Positions 39,287-48,979 of a stretch of 50,917 nt of DNA are shown here, in pieces (the first letter of the stretch is position 1; each line of letters starts with the position of its first letter). Source of the DNA: Mucilaginibacter sp. GTDB lineage: Bacteria; Bacteroidota; Bacteroidia; Sphingobacteriales; Sphingobacteriaceae. The stretch is taken from contig JAQBOH010000157.1 in the NCBI GenBank assembly GCA_028288125.1, positions 1 to 50,917 of the forward strand, read 5' to 3'. Position numbers and translations under genes: made by a program. The notes beneath the pieces are model-generated. The model was not told the DNA's origin, did no database searches, and saw only the letters and a program-made list of their open reading frames with translations.

Positions 39287-40303
39287 TTGGCCAAGCCTGT
39301 AGTTAAGATCAGTGTCCGAAACGGCCTTACGTTTGACGGTTTTAAAAAGGCTGTATTTGATATAGAGCGATTAACGGATATTTACGATTTTGAGGAATCA
39401 GCCAACCCTGATTTTATCGTATTCGGGCCGTATGGAAATGATATTCCACCTAAAGGAAATTATACCCGAATTGGATATTTCTGCGAAAATATTAAACCCG
39501 ATATGTCAATTTGTGAATGGGCGTTCGGCGTACCCCGCGAAGAAGAGGTTAAGCATCCCAAATATAAGCGCATCCAATGGCACGGGCAAGATCCTCAGCT
39601 GCTGATTAAACAACCAGGTTATGATCCTGAAAAAATATTGGCATCAAAAACAAAATTCTGCAATTTTTTATACTCACACCGGGTGCCCTATCGCGAGGCT
39701 TTTTTCAAACAGTTATCGAAGTACAAAAAAGTTGATGCTCCAGGCAAGTCAATGAACAATATGGAAAGCATAGATAAGGCCTATCCCCGCGATATCTGGC
39801 AGCGTAAAAGGCAGTTTCTAAGTGAATATAAGTTTACTATCGCTTTTGAAAGTTATATTTATCCGGGTTATCAAACAGAAAAACTGTATGACCCCATGCA
39901 GGTAAATAGCATGCCAGTTTATTGCGGCGACCCGCAAGTAAATGAAATATTTAATACCAAATCTTTTATTAACGCGGCGGATTACATCAACACTGAAAGC
40001 GCTTGGACAAAGTGGCTCGAAAAACATTGTCAAATGGATTTTGAAGATGCGCGGCCCCAATATTATCATAACCCTTTACACCGTGTTGAAAGAAAGGCAA
40101 AAGCAGTAGGCAGAAATTTGAAAATGAAATTACAGTTCAATAATTTAAATTTTACTCCGCTTATTGAACGTATAATTGAGTTGGATAATGATCGGGACAA
40201 ATTTCTCGAAGTTTTACAACGTCCCTGGCTTAATCACAACAAGATATTGCTAACCGCATCGGCAAAAGGGCGCTGGGAGGAAATATTCAATGGTAAAAAT
40301 TGA
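39287..40303 (+). CDS. Alpha-1,3-fucosyltransferase-like protein (GT10)
   Basis: RIGYFCENIKPDMSICEWAFGV; KFCNFLYSHRVPYREAFFKQLSKYKKVDAPG; YKFTIAFESYIYPGYQTEKLYDPMQVNSMPVYCGDPQV. TTG start. Confidence 0.88.
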   Translation: MAKPVVKISVRNGLTFDGFKKAVFDIERLTDIYDFEESANPDFIVFGPYGNDIPPKGNYTRIGYFCENIKPDMSICEWAFGVPREEEVKHPKYKRIQWHGQDPQLLIKQPGYDPEKILASKTKFCNFLYSHRVPYREAFFKQLSKYKKVDAPGKSMNNMESIDKAYPRDIWQRKRQFLSEYKFTIAFESYIYPGYQTEKLYDPMQVNSMPVYCGDPQVNEIFNTKSFINAADYINTESAWTKWLEKHCQMDFEDARPQYYHNPLHRVERKAKAVGRNLKMKLQFNNLNFTPLIERIIELDNDRDKFLEVLQRPWLNHNKILLTASAKGRWEEIFNGKN

Positions 40304-40381
40304 GCTATAATACAATTATGCAATCTGCGTCAGTAATGCCGCCCAGACTTAAGCTGAAGTGATCAGAGAATATTTTCAAAT

Positions 40382-41368
40382 ATGACACTTCATTTTTTTA
40401 TTGACAAAGAACATTTTCCATATCAATATAAAGATGACCTGAGCTTTAAGAACAAAAAATTGGTAGAGTTATTAGGAAGTTCAAATACCTGGATGCTTTG
40501 GACTTTGAGAACATATTTGGAATTAAAACCGCATTACGCATGCACTTTAACCGATACAATACCAGCAAGCGGAATTACATTTTTTTTCAGGGGGTCAATA
40601 AATTTAGCACAGAAGCCAAACTTACATCAATTTTGGGTTTGTATGGTTGCAGATAGTGTTTGGCATCCATATAGCCAGATTAATCTTTTTCAGAACTACC
40701 TTGCCAGCACTAAATATCCCCAGTCGTATTTTGTCCGGCATTGGCCGCAATTGAATATTATAAAATCACTCAGTTCGGTTTCTTTCCCCAAAAACATTTT
40801 CTATTTTGGTGAAGTAGCCAACCTGGCGCCGGAACTTAAGTCAGCGGACTGGAAAAATTTTATTGCGACAAATGATTTTGCTTTTAAGACTCCGCATTTT
40901 TCGCAATGGAATGACTACTCGGATGCGGATATAATTATTGGGATCAGGTCATTTGATCCTGACGATCAATATATAAATAAGCCCGCGTCTAAATTAATCA
41001 ACTCATGGCTGGCAAATGCTGTGTTTATAGGGGGTAAGGACCTGGCGTATAGCTACGAGAGAGAAACAGAATTTGATTACATAGATGTGAAAAGTTATGA
41101 TGACCTTAAAGAAGTATTGATTAAACTCAAAACGGATACGGATCTGTTCTCCAGGTATCGTTTGCAAGCTGTTAACCGTGGGAATGATTTTTCGGAGCGA
41201 TTCTTTTTAAATCAATGGGTTACGCTTATTGATCAAAAGATATTACCACTTTGCCAGCATTCCGGTAACAATAATAAGCTCAAACATTATATATTTCTAT
41301 TAAGGCGTTACCTGATTTTCAAGTTGGAGTCAACCACATTAAGGCTCAAAAAGATATTTCAAATATGA
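40382..41368 (+). CDS. Glycosyltransferase-like protein of unrecognised family
   Basis: 329-codon ORF in the GT array; DADIIIGIRSFDPDDQYINKPASKLINSWLANAVFIGGKDLAYSYERETEFDYIDVKSYDDL resembles the C-terminal donor region of GT-B enzymes. Confidence 0.55.
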   Translation: MTLHFFIDKEHFPYQYKDDLSFKNKKLVELLGSSNTWMLWTLRTYLELKPHYACTLTDTIPASGITFFFRGSINLAQKPNLHQFWVCMVADSVWHPYSQINLFQNYLASTKYPQSYFVRHWPQLNIIKSLSSVSFPKNIFYFGEVANLAPELKSADWKNFIATNDFAFKTPHFSQWNDYSDADIIIGIRSFDPDDQYINKPASKLINSWLANAVFIGGKDLAYSYERETEFDYIDVKSYDDLKEVLIKLKTDTDLFSRYRLQAVNRGNDFSERFFLNQWVTLIDQKILPLCQHSGNNNKLKHYIFLLRRYLIFKLESTTLRLKKIFQI

Positions 41369-42162
41369 GGCGCGTTTTTGAGCGTTTGCTAATTAAAATG
41401 CTAAAACTGCTGCATTCAAATCTGCTGCAACATGCCCATCTCCAAATTGGCGCCGGGCATAATTCAGGCGAAGAATATGTTATCAACACTGTTTTATGCC
41501 AGGCGCTGAAAAGAAGCCCTTTAACTGTTTTTGACGTAGGCGCCAACAATGGTGATTACGGGAAAATGCTGCGCGCCAAATTTTCTGCGGCGCAAATCCA
41601 TTGCTTTGAACCCGGACCGGAAACATTTGACCGTTTAACAACTAACACAAAAGGGCTGAATATTAAACTTCACAATACAGCCGTTGGAAGCAGCGACGGA
41701 ACTATTATGTTGGTTAAAAGCTCAAAAAATGAGAACGGAACTATGCTTACCGCTTATAAAGATGCCATAACAACGCTTTTTACTTTTGCAGGTGAGCCTA
41801 ACGAAAGCATAGAATGCAATATGATTAGTATTGATAGCTTTTGCCAAAATAACGATATCGAAGAGATCGACTTTCTGAAAATTGACGTAGAGGGCCACGA
41901 GTGCAGTGTACTGGCAGGCGCTTCAAAAATGATCAATGAAAACAAGATCAACATTGTACAATTTGAGTTTAGTGAGTTTAATATTTTTTCGAGAACATTC
42001 TTTTATGACTTCTATAAACTGCTGCCCCAATACCAGTTTTACCGAATAATGCCTTTTAATAATTTGTATCCGTTAGGTAATTATTCATCATCGCACGAGA
42101 TATTCAAATGCCAAAACGTACTGGCTATAAATAATTCCCTTCACTATAATTATATGGCTTAA
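41365..42162 (+). CDS. FkbM family methyltransferase
   Basis: TVFDVGANNGDYGKML; IHCFEPGPETFDRL; EIDFLKIDVEGHECSVLAGA; ATGA overlap with preceding gene. Confidence 0.93.
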   Translation: MRRVFERLLIKMLKLLHSNLLQHAHLQIGAGHNSGEEYVINTVLCQALKRSPLTVFDVGANNGDYGKMLRAKFSAAQIHCFEPGPETFDRLTTNTKGLNIKLHNTAVGSSDGTIMLVKSSKNENGTMLTAYKDAITTLFTFAGEPNESIECNMISIDSFCQNNDIEEIDFLKIDVEGHECSVLAGASKMINENKINIVQFEFSEFNIFSRTFFYDFYKLLPQYQFYRIMPFNNLYPLGNYSSSHEIFKCQNVLAINNSLHYNYMA

Positions 42163-42209
42163 AGTATTGCCCAACCTATCGGTTCGCAATCAAAATAAGT
42201 TACCCGTGC

Positions 42210-43232
42210 ATGTCTGAGTATCCCTTAGTCTCAATTATTATCCCGGTGTATAATGCCGGGAAATTTCTTGCAGAAACAATCAGTTCGGCGCTTGATCAAA
42301 CCTGGGTAAATAAGGAGGTCATTATTGTTGATGACGGCTCAACCGATAATTCGTTAAACGTTGCCAAAGAATTTAAAGATTCCCGAGTTAGAATCTTTGA
42401 ACAAAAAAATAGCGGCGCGAGTGCAGCGCGCAATAAAGCATTATCAGTTGCCGGAGGTGAATATATTCAATTTTTGGATGCTGACGATTTGTTAAGTACT
42501 AATAAAATTGAAGAACAGGTAAAACTTTTAAAAGGGAAGCCTTACGCAATATCAACCTGTGCAACTATACATTTTTTCGATTCCGAAAACCCTTTTGGTA
42601 CTCAGCCGGTGCATGAATGGTACCGGGAAGGTTCAACCGACAGCGTTCAATTTCTAACCAGACTGTATGGCGGACATTTAATAGGCCCCGCTTTTGGCGG
42701 AATGATCACAAGTCATTCATGGCTATGTTCCAGAACGGTTATTGACAGGGCCGGAAAATGGAACGAAGAGCTAACGGTGAATGACGACGGCGAATATTTT
42801 TGCCGCGTAATATTAGCAAGCGATGAAATAATTTACTCACCTAACAGCGTTTGTTACTATCGCAAATACAATAATAAAAAATCACTAAGCGCAACGGATG
42901 ATTACCGTGCAAACCAAAGCCGGTTAATGTCAACTGATTTAAAAGCACAATATTTATTGGAAAAGACAGATGATATGCATGTAAAGCTTGTATTGTGCCG
43001 TCTTTATTACGAAAATGCGGTTAGCTTTTTCCCAAAGCATAAGGCTTTAGCGATGGAAGCCGAAAAAAAAGCTAACATTTTAATTCCTGAATTTCGATTT
43101 AATCCCTTTTATCACGGTGTAACATTCGGCCTGTCAAAATTGATTGGCTGGAAAAGCGTTCGATATCTTCAATGCTTTAAAATGTATTTTACCTCCCTCT
43201 TTAATAATGGACAAAGAATAAAATCAACATAG
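42210..43232 (+). CDS. Glycosyltransferase family 2
   Basis: VSIIIPVYNAGKFLAETISSALDQTWVNKEVIIVDDGSTDNS; FLDADDLLSTNKI. Confidence 0.95.
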   Translation: MSEYPLVSIIIPVYNAGKFLAETISSALDQTWVNKEVIIVDDGSTDNSLNVAKEFKDSRVRIFEQKNSGASAARNKALSVAGGEYIQFLDADDLLSTNKIEEQVKLLKGKPYAISTCATIHFFDSENPFGTQPVHEWYREGSTDSVQFLTRLYGGHLIGPAFGGMITSHSWLCSRTVIDRAGKWNEELTVNDDGEYFCRVILASDEIIYSPNSVCYYRKYNNKKSLSATDDYRANQSRLMSTDLKAQYLLEKTDDMHVKLVLCRLYYENAVSFFPKHKALAMEAEKKANILIPEFRFNPFYHGVTFGLSKLIGWKSVRYLQCFKMYFTSLFNNGQRIKST

Positions 43233-43234
43233 GG

Positions 43235-44095
43235 ATGATGGACTTTAAAACAATATGCCTTGTGATATTCACATGCGAAAGCCGGGAACATCTGCTGCTG
43301 AAGTCTTTTGAATCATTTTCCGGTTCTTGCCGGGATGTTTTTGCATACAAACTATTAGTCGTCGACGGAAAGATTAGTCAGGCAACAATTGACGCGGTTT
43401 CGCCGAATATCGTCATACAATCGACGGAAAGAAAGGGATATGTAAACAGCATTATTAATGCGTTAAACAATATACATACTGACTATTTTTTTTGGCTTGA
43501 AGATGATTGGGAGTTTCCATATCTTTTTTCAATGAGCGATTTAATCTCATTTTTACAAGAGCAGAATGTTTTGCAAATAACCCTTGCAAAGGAACCATTT
43601 AACAACAAGTTTGAATTATATAAAGCACCCGATGTTTATGTAAATGGTTCTGGGTTTTCAGCCAATCCCTGCTTGTGTCGAACTGCTGACATAAAGGAAA
43701 TATTTAAGGAAATTGTAGCTTACAAAAAGGATGAAAATTCAAAATTTCTGAGTTTTGAAGGTGTTGCAACAACATATACACAGCGCAAAAACCTCGTGTT
43801 ATTAATTAAATACTATGATAAGCTTGCATTTGTGAACCACAAGGGCGACCTGGAAAGCACCGCCAGGGAATATCACATGATCAATTCGCTTAGTATACCA
43901 TTAAACTCAGAAAATGGTGGGTACATTTCTGGTTTAAATCATTTCCAAAAGCCCGGTTTTTACAATAAATTAAGTTTATGCATTAAATTATGGATAGCGA
44001 CATTTCATTTAAGTATAAAATTGCTTTTTTCAAGAGAAGCTTATGATTTTGCATTCAGAATATATCTTGCATCGTTAAAGCGCTTTAAAAGCTGA
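43235..44095 (+). CDS. Glycosyltransferase-like protein (GT-A-like)
   Basis: ICLVIFTCESREHLLLKSFESF; LLVVDGKISQAT; TDYFFWLEDDWEFPYLFSMSDLI (acidic motif). Confidence 0.6.
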   Translation: MMDFKTICLVIFTCESREHLLLKSFESFSGSCRDVFAYKLLVVDGKISQATIDAVSPNIVIQSTERKGYVNSIINALNNIHTDYFFWLEDDWEFPYLFSMSDLISFLQEQNVLQITLAKEPFNNKFELYKAPDVYVNGSGFSANPCLCRTADIKEIFKEIVAYKKDENSKFLSFEGVATTYTQRKNLVLLIKYYDKLAFVNHKGDLESTAREYHMINSLSIPLNSENGGYISGLNHFQKPGFYNKLSLCIKLWIATFHLSIKLLFSREAYDFAFRIYLASLKRFKS

Positions 44096-44125
44096 TGTTT
44101 TTAATATTAAAATGATTAAGTTTAA

Positions 44126-45094
44126 GTGAACCGGAAATATATACTAACTATTGCAACCGGGAAGGATTTGTATATTGAGATGGCGGCTAACCTTGCGCGC
44201 TCGTTCTTTTGGTGGCATCCGAATACTGATATTATATTCCGGATAGTTACTGATGACGAACAGAAACTGCCTGGCGACATAAAAGCCCGGGCTGAAATAA
44301 TACATATAAAGCCAGGGGAGTTCGGCGAGGGTTTTTCACCAAAATTACACCTGGATCAGCTATCTGCGGAAGGACAAACCTTATTTATAGATAGCGATTG
44401 TTTAATATTTGAAGATATTTCGCATCTTTTTACACTTTTTAAAGGCAAAGCGGTTTCAGTGGTCGGCGATTACATATCATCAGGCGAATGGTTCGGCGAC
44501 ATAAGTGTAATATGTAAAAATTTTAGTGTCGCTCACTTGCCCAAGTTTAACGGGGGGCTTTACTATATTGAAAAAGGTGAAAAAGCTTCGGAGGTTTATA
44601 AAACTGCCCGCGAATTAGAAAAGAAATATGACGAGATCGGTTTCGTTCGATTACGCGGCCGGCCAAATGATGAGGTGTTAATGGCGCTATCCATGGAGTT
44701 GCATGGGCAAATCCCTCTTATTGACAATGGGAAAGTCATGAGTGATCCGCAGGCGTGCCCCGGAGGATATAAAATTGACGTCATAACCGGCGATCGATGG
44801 TTAATCAATCCACCAGAGCCAGATCCGATGCACCAGGCCTGGTATCCATTTGAAAAAGTGTCGCCATCAATAGTTCATTTTTTGGGATACTATACGCAGC
44901 ATTACCCCTACCGCAGGGAAGTTTACCGGCTGGAAAAAGCATTGACCAACACATTAAATTGGTTTAGCGATATAAAATGCTTGATTACTATTGAATACCC
45001 TGAACGGATGAAAGCCTTTCTTAAAAAAACATTTCGTCCCGTTTACCATAAAACTTTTGGCATCAGGCGGCTTAAACCATCCGAGCGGGCTTAA
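44126..45094 (+). CDS. Nucleotide-diphospho-sugar transferase-like protein (GT8-like)
   Basis: YILTIATGKDLYIEMAANLARSF; GQTLFIDSDCLIFEDISHLF (DSD); KFNGGLYYIEKG; PSIVHFLGYYTQHYPYRREV. GTG start. Confidence 0.75.
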   Translation: MNRKYILTIATGKDLYIEMAANLARSFFWWHPNTDIIFRIVTDDEQKLPGDIKARAEIIHIKPGEFGEGFSPKLHLDQLSAEGQTLFIDSDCLIFEDISHLFTLFKGKAVSVVGDYISSGEWFGDISVICKNFSVAHLPKFNGGLYYIEKGEKASEVYKTARELEKKYDEIGFVRLRGRPNDEVLMALSMELHGQIPLIDNGKVMSDPQACPGGYKIDVITGDRWLINPPEPDPMHQAWYPFEKVSPSIVHFLGYYTQHYPYRREVYRLEKALTNTLNWFSDIKCLITIEYPERMKAFLKKTFRPVYHKTFGIRRLKPSERA

Positions 45095-45100
45095 AATATA

Positions 45101-46033
45101 ATGGATGTTACTATTATTATTCCAACTTACAACAGGTTATGGAGCTTGCCGGCAGCCATTGAAAGCTGCCGTAATACTAAGTGCGCAACAGAAATAATTG
45201 TCGTTGACGACGGCAGTACTGATGACACATGGGATTGGCTGCAGCAGCAAAAGGATCTGGTTATTTTGCAGCAACCGAACCGGGGAAAATGCTGGGCGGT
45301 AAACGAAGCATTTGCCCTGGCAAAAGGAAAGTATGTACGGTTTTTAGACTCAGATGATTGTTTAAACGAATTTGCAAATGACGAGCAGTTTACAATAGCC
45401 GAAGATAGCTTAAGTGACATTGTGGTAAGCGGCTATAAAATAATTAATGAGCAATACAATTTAATAAGCCTGCAACGCTGGGTTGAGTGCGATGATTTTA
45501 TAGCTCAGCAGTTAGGCGAATGTGACGGGTCGCACTATTCGTCTTTTCTTTTCAGAAAGTCGCTTATTGACGATTTGCCGCACCGGCCGGATTATGCTTA
45601 CCGGGATGATAGGCTTTTTATATTGGAAGCTGCTTTAAAAAAACCGAAAATTGCCGTCCATACCGGAACGGCATTATCGCATATGCTGCACAGCAAACCA
45701 CGGTTGCAGGACAGCGCCGGCATAAAGCAAATTGTCCAAAATTTTCAACACGTTAATATTTACAAACAAATATTGATGCAATTGGAGCAGCACGAAGAAC
45801 TCACCTCAAGGCGAATAAAGGCCGCGGTAAATGTTTTATGGCCTTTAAGCCATTGGATTGCCAAATACGATATTAAAGAGGCTGAAGCTTTGTTTCAATG
45901 GATAATTGAGCTTTCGCCGGACTTTGAAATTCCTGCAAAGGGTTTGTTGGGTTTGGCATACAATGGCTTGGGCTTTAGGGTAACCGAGCGGATATTAAGT
46001 ATGCAGCGTTTAATTAAAAACGCGTGGAAATAA
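45101..46033 (+). CDS. Glycosyltransferase family 2
   Basis: VTIIIPTYNRLWSLPAAIESC; IIVVDDGSTDDTWDWL; RFLDSDDCLNEF. Confidence 0.94.
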   Translation: MDVTIIIPTYNRLWSLPAAIESCRNTKCATEIIVVDDGSTDDTWDWLQQQKDLVILQQPNRGKCWAVNEAFALAKGKYVRFLDSDDCLNEFANDEQFTIAEDSLSDIVVSGYKIINEQYNLISLQRWVECDDFIAQQLGECDGSHYSSFLFRKSLIDDLPHRPDYAYRDDRLFILEAALKKPKIAVHTGTALSHMLHSKPRLQDSAGIKQIVQNFQHVNIYKQILMQLEQHEELTSRRIKAAVNVLWPLSHWIAKYDIKEAEALFQWIIELSPDFEIPAKGLLGLAYNGLGFRVTERILSMQRLIKNAWK

Positions 46034-46051
46034 TTTTCAAGTAGTTATTAA

Positions 46052-46816
46052 ATGAGATTATCCCTGTTATATAACCCCCTGGTAATGATCGACCGGCTGG
46101 CTGTGGCGATTAACCGCGGCAAACGGAAACGAAAGCTAAAGGGCACGCCTGCAGCCAATCTGGGGCTCGGGTATCTCGATGGCCTTGAATTGCTCGAACT
46201 CATTAAAAAGAATAATTTCACACCAAAAGTTATTTACGACGTGGGCGCCAATATCGGCACATGGACACTTTTAGCTAAATCTTTTTTCACCGATGCCGCG
46301 GTGCAGGCTTTTGAGCCGTTGCACCAACATATAAAAGAATTTAAAACCAATACGGCTAACCTTACCGGGATAACTCTTCATCCATTTTGTCTTGGCAACG
46401 AAAATAAGGAGTTAGTGATCAATGTATCAAGCTTTTCTGATTCGTCAAGTATCCTCGAAGCCACGCCCCTTGAATTCGAACAATATGGTATCAAAAAAAC
46501 GGCCGAAGAGACGGTAAACATTAAGCGCGTCGAAGATTTGATCGGGCAAGGCATTTTGCCGGTTCCCGATATAATAAAGCTGGACGTGCAGGGGTTTGAA
46601 TTGGAAGTTTTAAAGGGGGCCGGTAAATATTTAAACCAGGTAAGTTATCTTATCGTTGAGGTTTCATTCAAAAAATACTATTACAACCAGCCATTGTTCC
46701 TCGATATTGCCAATTACCTTATGGGCTTCGGGTTTAATATTTATGCATTCGGGCATTCAACACCTGCCGGGCAGGAGCTCGGGCAAATTGATGTTTTATT
46801 CAAAAAGCAAAATTGA
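46052..46816 (+). CDS. FkbM family methyltransferase
   Basis: VIYDVGANIGTWTLLAKSFF; VQAFEPLHQHIKEFK; PDIIKLDVQGFELEVLKGA. Confidence 0.94.
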   Translation: MRLSLLYNPLVMIDRLAVAINRGKRKRKLKGTPAANLGLGYLDGLELLELIKKNNFTPKVIYDVGANIGTWTLLAKSFFTDAAVQAFEPLHQHIKEFKTNTANLTGITLHPFCLGNENKELVINVSSFSDSSSILEATPLEFEQYGIKKTAEETVNIKRVEDLIGQGILPVPDIIKLDVQGFELEVLKGAGKYLNQVSYLIVEVSFKKYYYNQPLFLDIANYLMGFGFNIYAFGHSTPAGQELGQIDVLFKKQN

Positions 46817-47967
46817 AATTTTTCCTGGCCTTTCAGCAGTCTGAAAAGGCTTATCCTATACCGGCATATAGCTTTTGGCAGCATTATATAAAAAACGGCA
46901 TAACCGAGGCCGGATATGAATGGTCAGAATGCCCGGATGCCGATTGGGCATTAGGGCTGGCGCCCCAAAACAAAAATGCTCACGCAAAGTGGAAACAGGA
47001 TACCTGGGAGAAAACAGTCGCATGGCTAAAAAACAACCCGGCTGACATTTTTTTAAGCTATTTGTATCCCTCCCAGGTGGATGAACCTGCTATTAGGGAG
47101 ATTCAAAAAACAGGCATCCCCTGCGTTAATTTTTTTTGCGATAACGTACGCGAGTATACATGCGCCCCGCCTGAATTTAAAATTTTCGATCTCAACTGGG
47201 TGCCGGAATATAAAGCTGCAAAATGGTATAAAACAGCGGGATATTCTTTTATTAATTTACCAATGCCTGTATGGGTTGAACCGGCATCGCGGGTCATTAA
47301 GGAAGAAACAAACAACCAGGTAACTTTTATCGGTTCGAATGATATCCAAAGAAAATTATTGTTTGAAAGTTTAATGGAGAATGATCCTGATATTAAATTA
47401 GTTATTTATGGCAGCGGATGGAATGACACCAATGCACCTAAAGACACCAATACTTTAGCGGGGTATACATTTTATAAAAAAATAATTTTTAATCTCGATT
47501 TTGTAAGGCGTCAGGGATCTGCCGCCTTTTTACGTAAATTAAAACAAAGGCATATCAGCCAAAGTGGCAATAATATATTAAGCCCCAATATAAACGGCCC
47601 GGTCTCTTTTGGAAAGTATAATAGGTTAACGGCCGAAAGTATGATCACACTGGGTGTTAACCGTTACCCGTCATTCCGTTACCCGCTTTTACAGCCCGGC
47701 AGTTATTCAAGACTTCGCGATATCGAAGCGCCCATGCTTGGCGCCTGCTACCTTACTGAATATACCGAAGGGATTGACGAACTATATGATATCGATAATG
47801 ACATAGCCGTTTACCGGAATGCGGAGGAGTTAGCTACCAAAATAAAGGAACTAAAGGGCGATCAGAACAGGCGTAGAAAGCTAAAAGTAAATGGCCAAAA
47901 GCAGGCGCTAAATGAAAATAGCATACCAAATTCATTACGAAAAATAATACGCATATTAACAAGTTAG
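46813..47967 (+). CDS. Glycosyltransferase, GT-B fold (CgeB-like)
   Basis: IPCVNFFCDNVREY; VTFIGSNDIQRKLLFESL; C-terminal GACYLTEYTEGIDELYDIDNDIAVYRNAEELATKIKEL. TTG start overlapping the FkbM stop. Confidence 0.75.
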   Translation: MKFFLAFQQSEKAYPIPAYSFWQHYIKNGITEAGYEWSECPDADWALGLAPQNKNAHAKWKQDTWEKTVAWLKNNPADIFLSYLYPSQVDEPAIREIQKTGIPCVNFFCDNVREYTCAPPEFKIFDLNWVPEYKAAKWYKTAGYSFINLPMPVWVEPASRVIKEETNNQVTFIGSNDIQRKLLFESLMENDPDIKLVIYGSGWNDTNAPKDTNTLAGYTFYKKIIFNLDFVRRQGSAAFLRKLKQRHISQSGNNILSPNINGPVSFGKYNRLTAESMITLGVNRYPSFRYPLLQPGSYSRLRDIEAPMLGACYLTEYTEGIDELYDIDNDIAVYRNAEELATKIKELKGDQNRRRKLKVNGQKQALNENSIPNSLRKIIRILTS

Positions 47968-47998
47968 CCGCATAACCTACCGGCCACATAACCAGGCT

Positions 47999-48979
47999 TT
48001 GAACAAGATACATTTATACTTTAGGGTTGAACCAGCAAAAGACCGGTTTTTTAAAGGCGACAGGCACTTGATCCATTTAATCAAAAAACTGCTCGGCCGA
48101 AATAAAACAAGCGGATTAGAAAAGGTGTTTTTGAACCTTTGTAAAGGGTTTGACCTGTTAAAAGTTGATTATGATGTCAATTTGCCTTTTGAAAAAACAC
48201 GGGCAGGTGAGGCAGTTGTGGTACTGGGTGATGGAAAATATGCGTTAAAAGGGTATAATCAGCCCAATCCGATAATAGCGGGCATCGGATTAATGACCCA
48301 CCCATCAGAATGGCCCGAATTATTTACCGGCTACCCTATAGCAAAGTACCTGCAACACTCTAATTGGGCAATGAATATTTATATTCCTTACTATGGAAGA
48401 GATAGGTGCGAGGTATGGTCTGCGGGCATTGACACTGGCAAATGGTCGCCAGCCGGGCAACCAAATAAAAAGTTTGACGTGCTAGTCTACAATAAAATAA
48501 GATGGGACAAAGAAGCGATGGACGCGGAACTAAGATTACCCATATTAAAAAAATTGGACCAATCAGGATTGTCGTACACTGAAATAATATATGGACAATA
48601 TAACGAGACAGAATATTTTAATTTATTGAACCAATGTAACGGAATGATCTTCCTTTGCGAACATGAGAGCCAGGGTTTGGCCTGCTGCGAAGCACTGTCT
48701 ATGAATGTACCGGTATTCGCCTGGGACCAGGGCTTTTGCCTTGATCCCAATCGTTTTAAATGGAATGAGCCGATTATTCCGGCAACCTCTGTTCCTTTTT
48801 TTGACGAAAGGTGTGGTATGCGGTTTAAGAACTTTGAGGACTTTGAGAGCCAAATCGGAATTTTTTGGGATAGTGTAAAGCGCGGTGATTTTAAACCAAG
48901 AGATTATATTTTGGAAAACCTTACACTTGAAAATAGCGCCAACCGTATGCTGAATATTATTAACGGCGTTTACGAATGA
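47999..48979 (+). CDS. Glycosyltransferase, GT-B-like
   Basis: KFDVLVYNKIRWDKEAM; YFNLLNQCNGMIFLCEHESQGLACCEALSMNVPVFAWDQG (donor-binding E-x7-E-like region). TTG start. Confidence 0.75.
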   Translation: MNKIHLYFRVEPAKDRFFKGDRHLIHLIKKLLGRNKTSGLEKVFLNLCKGFDLLKVDYDVNLPFEKTRAGEAVVVLGDGKYALKGYNQPNPIIAGIGLMTHPSEWPELFTGYPIAKYLQHSNWAMNIYIPYYGRDRCEVWSAGIDTGKWSPAGQPNKKFDVLVYNKIRWDKEAMDAELRLPILKKLDQSGLSYTEIIYGQYNETEYFNLLNQCNGMIFLCEHESQGLACCEALSMNVPVFAWDQGFCLDPNRFKWNEPIIPATSVPFFDERCGMRFKNFEDFESQIGIFWDSVKRGDFKPRDYILENLTLENSANRMLNIINGVYE

